8,460 nucleotides of DNA from Robiginitomaculum sp. (lineage in GTDB: Bacteria; Pseudomonadota; Alphaproteobacteria; Caulobacterales; Maricaulaceae): assembly GCA_021647805.1 (NCBI GenBank), contig JAKITZ010000101.1:1-8460 (forward strand). The letters run 5' to 3'. The stretch's first letter is position 1; every line of letters begins with the position of its first letter. The notes below the pieces were generated by a model. It ran no database searches, was not told where the DNA came from, and worked only from the letters and a program-made list of their open reading frames with translations. The position numbers and the translations under genes were made by a program. Positions 7,193 to 8,460 of the stretch are shown here, one piece after another.

Positions 7193-7331
7193 TAAACTTT
7201 CAGATGGCGAGGAAAAACCGAAACAAATTGAAGAAATTCCGCCAGTAAGTCCATATATTCAAAATGCAATAGCCAAGGTCGGCAGAATAATTGATGTGCC
7301 TTTTACCAGTGAAAGTTGGGGCGATATCTAA
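7189..7331 (+). pseudogene. Small gene of about 47 codons with a frame-broken start, function unknown
   Basis: A frame from 7191 to a TAA at 7329-7331 encodes 46 residues that read like genuine protein (for example SDGEEKPKQIEEIPPV and IIDVPFTSESWGDI), yet it has no ATG, GTG or TTG near its beginning. An ATG does exist at 7189, overlapping the aldolase stop as ATGA, but it is one base out of phase and stops after 18 codons. Adding a single G (ATGGAT) would give an intact reading beginning M-D-K-L-S-D and a natural stop/start overlap. This suggests a one-base deletion, a sequencing error, or an unusual start. I recognise no family; the charged proline-containing N-terminus and short hydrophobic end suggest a soluble small protein. 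Confidence 0.45.
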
Positions 7332-7394
7332 GCGGTATCCAAATAACTAAAAGATTGTTTGGGTGAGCGTGAATTGCAAAAATAGGAATTAGAT

Positions 7395-7934
7395 ATGCAA
7401 ATCTATAAAACCTTACCAATCGTAGATGCAGTATTAGCTAAATCCAAAGCCATTATCGGCGATGACTTTGACGGCTATAGAAACCATGTTTATCGCATGG
7501 TGAATTGTTGCTTTTGGCTTAAAACATGCTCGAAGCAAGACATGCAAAAAATCCAAATTGCCGCAGCTTTTCACGATATTGGAATATGGGTTGATGATAC
7601 TTTTGACTATCTTGCGCCATCAGTTCCACCGGCAGTACAGTATTTACAAGACAATGGCTTACAGGACTGGACAGACGAAATAAGCCTGATGATCACAGAG
7701 CATCACAAATTGCGCGCATACAATGACAACCCAGATATGTTGGTGGAGCTGTTTCGCAAAGGTGATCTGGTGGATTTTTCACTCGGCATGTTTCGCTTTG
7801 GAATAGACAAGGCTTTATTGCGCGAACTCAAAACTACTTTTCCAAACAGCGGCTTTCACAAAGGCCTGATCAAAAAATCACTGAAATGGTTTATCAGGAA
7901 CCCGCTAAATCCGGCTCCAATGATGAAATGGTGA
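7395..7934 (+). CDS. HD-domain metal-dependent phosphohydrolase, substrate unknown
   Basis: HD-domain proteins are metal-dependent phosphohydrolases acting on nucleotides or related phosphoesters. In these 179 residues the signature is H31 (RNHVYRM), H60-D61 (AAAFHDIGIWVDD), the helix TEHHKLR (H103, H104), and a distal aspartate, D124 or D127, in RKGDLVDFSLG, which together can make the H...HD...D metal site. There is no signal peptide or membrane segment, so it is cytoplasmic. The ATG is supported by AGGA 7 bases upstream. The short length and lack of other domains fit stand-alone HD hydrolases rather than RelA/SpoT or cyclic-di-GMP HD-GYP enzymes, since no GYP motif is seen. It is separated by about 60 bases from the small broken frame and may be transcribed alone or by read-through. 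Confidence 0.88.
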   Translation: MQIYKTLPIVDAVLAKSKAIIGDDFDGYRNHVYRMVNCCFWLKTCSKQDMQKIQIAAAFHDIGIWVDDTFDYLAPSVPPAVQYLQDNGLQDWTDEISLMITEHHKLRAYNDNPDMLVELFRKGDLVDFSLGMFRFGIDKALLRELKTTFPNSGFHKGLIKKSLKWFIRNPLNPAPMMKW

Positions 7935-7957
7935 GCCATACAAAGCAGCGGTAAAAG

Positions 7958-8053
7958 AAGATTGTTAAAACTGCGATTTTTAACAAAATTCGCCAATTAA
8001 AAAACACACTTGCCATTTGTCATGTTTTCCACAATGGAAAGATTGTTAAAAGA
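7958..8053 (+). repeat. Direct repeat AAGATTGTTAAAA, two exact copies
   Basis: AAGATTGTTAAAA is found at 7958-7970 and again at 8039-8051, with a related form (ACAATGTTAAAGAG) at 8140-8153. On the minus strand these read TTTTAACAATCTT and CTCTTTAACATTGT, all resembling the boxA antitermination element. Confidence 0.5.
7962..7986 (+). terminator. AT-rich inverted repeat after the HD gene, possible weak terminator
   Basis: TTGTTAAAA (7962-7970) and TTTTAACAA (7978-7986) are perfect 9-bp arms around a 7-base loop, starting 28 bases after the HD stop. The stem has only one G-C pair and no clean T-run follows, so termination would be weak. The left arm is also part of a repeated AAGATTGTTAAAA motif. 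Confidence 0.35.
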
Positions 8054-8091
8054 TGTGGCCAAGCAGACTTGGTTGCCTGTGAGCAATCTTT
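8026..8091. ncRNA. Candidate structured RNA element made of nested inverted repeats
   Basis: TTTCC (8026-8030) can pair with GGAAA (8036-8040). AAAGATTG (8038-8045) can pair with CAATCTTT (8084-8091), and between them CCAAG (8059-8063) pairs with CTTGG (8068-8072) around a CAGA loop, with possible G-U extensions. This gives a long stem with an internal hairpin. No family is recognised; the element may be part of the minus-strand leader transcript that would start near 8182. Confidence 0.25.
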
Positions 8092-8143
8092 GCACACGCT
8101 TACATAAAGCCTATGTTTCATTGAGTTGTTCATGTATTAACAA

Positions 8144-8194
8144 TGTTAAAGAGCCGCAGAATGGCTGATTAAAGCCACTTGCAACACCATTATA
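8144..8194 (-). promoter_or_regulatory. rRNA-operon-like leader: -10 box, boxB-like hairpin and boxA, with no rRNA gene following
   Basis: On the minus strand a perfect TATAAT (8194-8189) is followed by a hairpin with GGCT and AGCC arms (8176-8163) and then GCTCTTTAACA (8154-8144), which matches the boxA core of rRNA leaders (E. coli TGCTCTTTAACA). The order promoter, boxB-like hairpin, boxA is that of rRNA operon leaders. No good -35 hexamer is seen at 16-19 bp spacing. No 16S 5' end occurs in the downstream direction, where the HD gene lies instead. It may be a leftover leader, the leader of an unknown RNA, or chance similarity. Confidence 0.35.
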
Positions 8195-8231
8195 ACAAGT
8201 ATGGTTGGATCGGGTATGTCTGAAACTTATC

Positions 8232-8246
8232 CCCTTTGCTCAAGGG
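8232..8246 (+). repeat. Short hairpin CCCTT/AAGGG
   Basis: CCCTT (8232-8236) and AAGGG (8242-8246) form a 5-bp stem with a 5-base loop, the first of several AAGGG/CCCTT pairings in this stretch. Confidence 0.4.
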
Positions 8247-8257
8247 TAACTAAGGGT

Positions 8258-8325
8258 CAATGAGTGCTAATTCTTTGCCAATTAACTATTGTTTTAAGGG
8301 CAGTCTTTGCCAATGAGTGCTAATT
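8258..8325 (+). repeat. 15-bp direct repeat CAATGAGTGCTAATT with interleaved TCTTTGCCAAT
   Basis: CAATGAGTGCTAATT is exact at 8258-8272 and 8311-8325, 53 bp apart. TCTTTGCCAAT is exact at 8272-8282 and 8304-8314, so the two repeats follow each other in opposite order in the two halves. AAGGG units flank them (8252, 8296, 8326). This looks like a local duplication with rearrangement in a non-coding repeat family. Confidence 0.65.
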
Positions 8326-8339
8326 AAGGGTTATCCTTC

Positions 8340-8357
8340 AAGGGTCACGAGACCCTT
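8340..8357 (+). repeat. Hairpin AAGGGTC / GACCCTT
   Basis: AAGGGTC (8340-8346), loop ACGA, and GACCCTT (8351-8357) make a perfect 7-bp stem. It is the first of three neighbouring 4-base-loop hairpins. It may work as a transcription end signal but lacks a following T-run. Confidence 0.55.
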
Positions 8358-8367
8358 ATCCACCATT

Positions 8368-8381
8368 GGCGTCAAAACGCC
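8368..8381 (+). repeat. Hairpin GGCGT / ACGCC
   Basis: GGCGT (8368-8372), loop CAAA, and ACGCC (8377-8381) form a perfect 5-bp, GC-rich stem, 10 bases after the preceding hairpin and 3 bases before the next. Confidence 0.45.
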
Positions 8382-8384
8382 GTC

Positions 8385-8404
8385 ATTCCGGCGCAGGCCG
8401 GAAT
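8385..8404 (+). repeat. REP-like extragenic palindrome ATTCCGGC / GCCGGAAT
   Basis: ATTCCGGC (8385-8392), loop GCAG, and GCCGGAAT (8397-8404) form an 8-bp stem within CGTCATTCCGGC...GCCGGAATCCATC. This form, a GTCATTCC left side and GGAATCC right side, is a widely dispersed extragenic palindrome in Proteobacteria, so more copies in the genome are likely. Confidence 0.6.
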
Positions 8405-8460
8405 CCATCCACAAATAGTAATAGCACCAAGATCGGTTGATCATTCCACCATTACCCCTT

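Larger units (their letters stand above)
7935..8460. other. Gene-free, repeat-rich and hairpin-rich stretch
   Basis: No frame on either strand shows a convincing gene in these 526 bases. The left half (7935-8200) is AT-rich with inverted repeats and a minus-strand leader-like arrangement; the right half (8220-8460) has AAGGGT units, a duplicated 15-bp repeat and several tight hairpins. The individual elements are listed separately. Confidence 0.75.

Noticed and set aside
7963..8300. CtrA-type sites (TTAA-N7-TTAA)
   Set aside because: TTAA pairs occur with spacings of 5, 8 and 11, never 7.
7958..8325. CRISPR array
   Set aside because: Repeats are short, few and irregularly spaced, overlap each other, and no cas gene is present.
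8227..8364. Possible replication origin with DnaA boxes (TTATCC at three places, the best TTATCCACC)
   Set aside because: No copy matches the full TTATCCACA box, and no origin-linked gene or AT-rich unwinding element lies next to them.

Overview
The window looks like a low-GC (low 40s percent, judged by eye) alphaproteobacterial chromosome segment, probably from a marine lineage related to the Caulobacterales/Maricaulales. This rests on the gene styles (RlmN, a type Ib aspartate aminotransferase, a TetR regulator) and on a class GN sortase with its dedicated substrate, a pair typical of marine Proteobacteria. The exact taxon cannot be fixed from sequence alone.

Layout. Positions 96-1814 (minus strand) carry aspC followed 9 bases later by rlmN. 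rlmN stops at 166 codons, just after its radical-SAM cysteines, and the sequence beyond the stop (1-95) resembles RlmN in no frame, so the gene is broken by a rearrangement or an assembly join. Divergently from aspC, positions 1982-5457 (plus strand) hold an envelope cluster: a secreted VIT/VWA protein with a C-terminal LPxTxxP-type sorting signal, its class GN sortase overlapping it by ATGA, and a single-pass inner-membrane protein of unrecognised family that seems to begin with a non-canonical ATT codon. Two CCTAGGG boxes exactly 22 bp apart lie before this third gene, one merging with its ribosome binding site.

Positions 5517-7192 form a second plus-strand unit: a TetR-family regulator joined by a TTGA stop/start overlap to a threonine-aldolase-family PLP enzyme. 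Directly after it lies a 46-codon coding-like frame without a usable start, apparently a small gene whose start is out of frame by one base. An HD-domain phosphohydrolase follows at 7395-7934.

The last 526 bases hold no gene but much structure: AT-rich inverted repeats, three copies of an AAGATTGTTAAA-like motif, a minus-strand promoter/hairpin/boxA arrangement like an rRNA-operon leader without any 16S gene after it, a duplicated 15-bp repeat with AAGGGT units, and three consecutive short hairpins ending in a REP-like palindrome.

The most coherent functional system is the sortase and its surface or envelope substrate, perhaps with the third membrane protein as a partner. The most unusual elements are the ATT start with its CCTAGGG boxes, the broken small gene, and the orphan rRNA-type leader.
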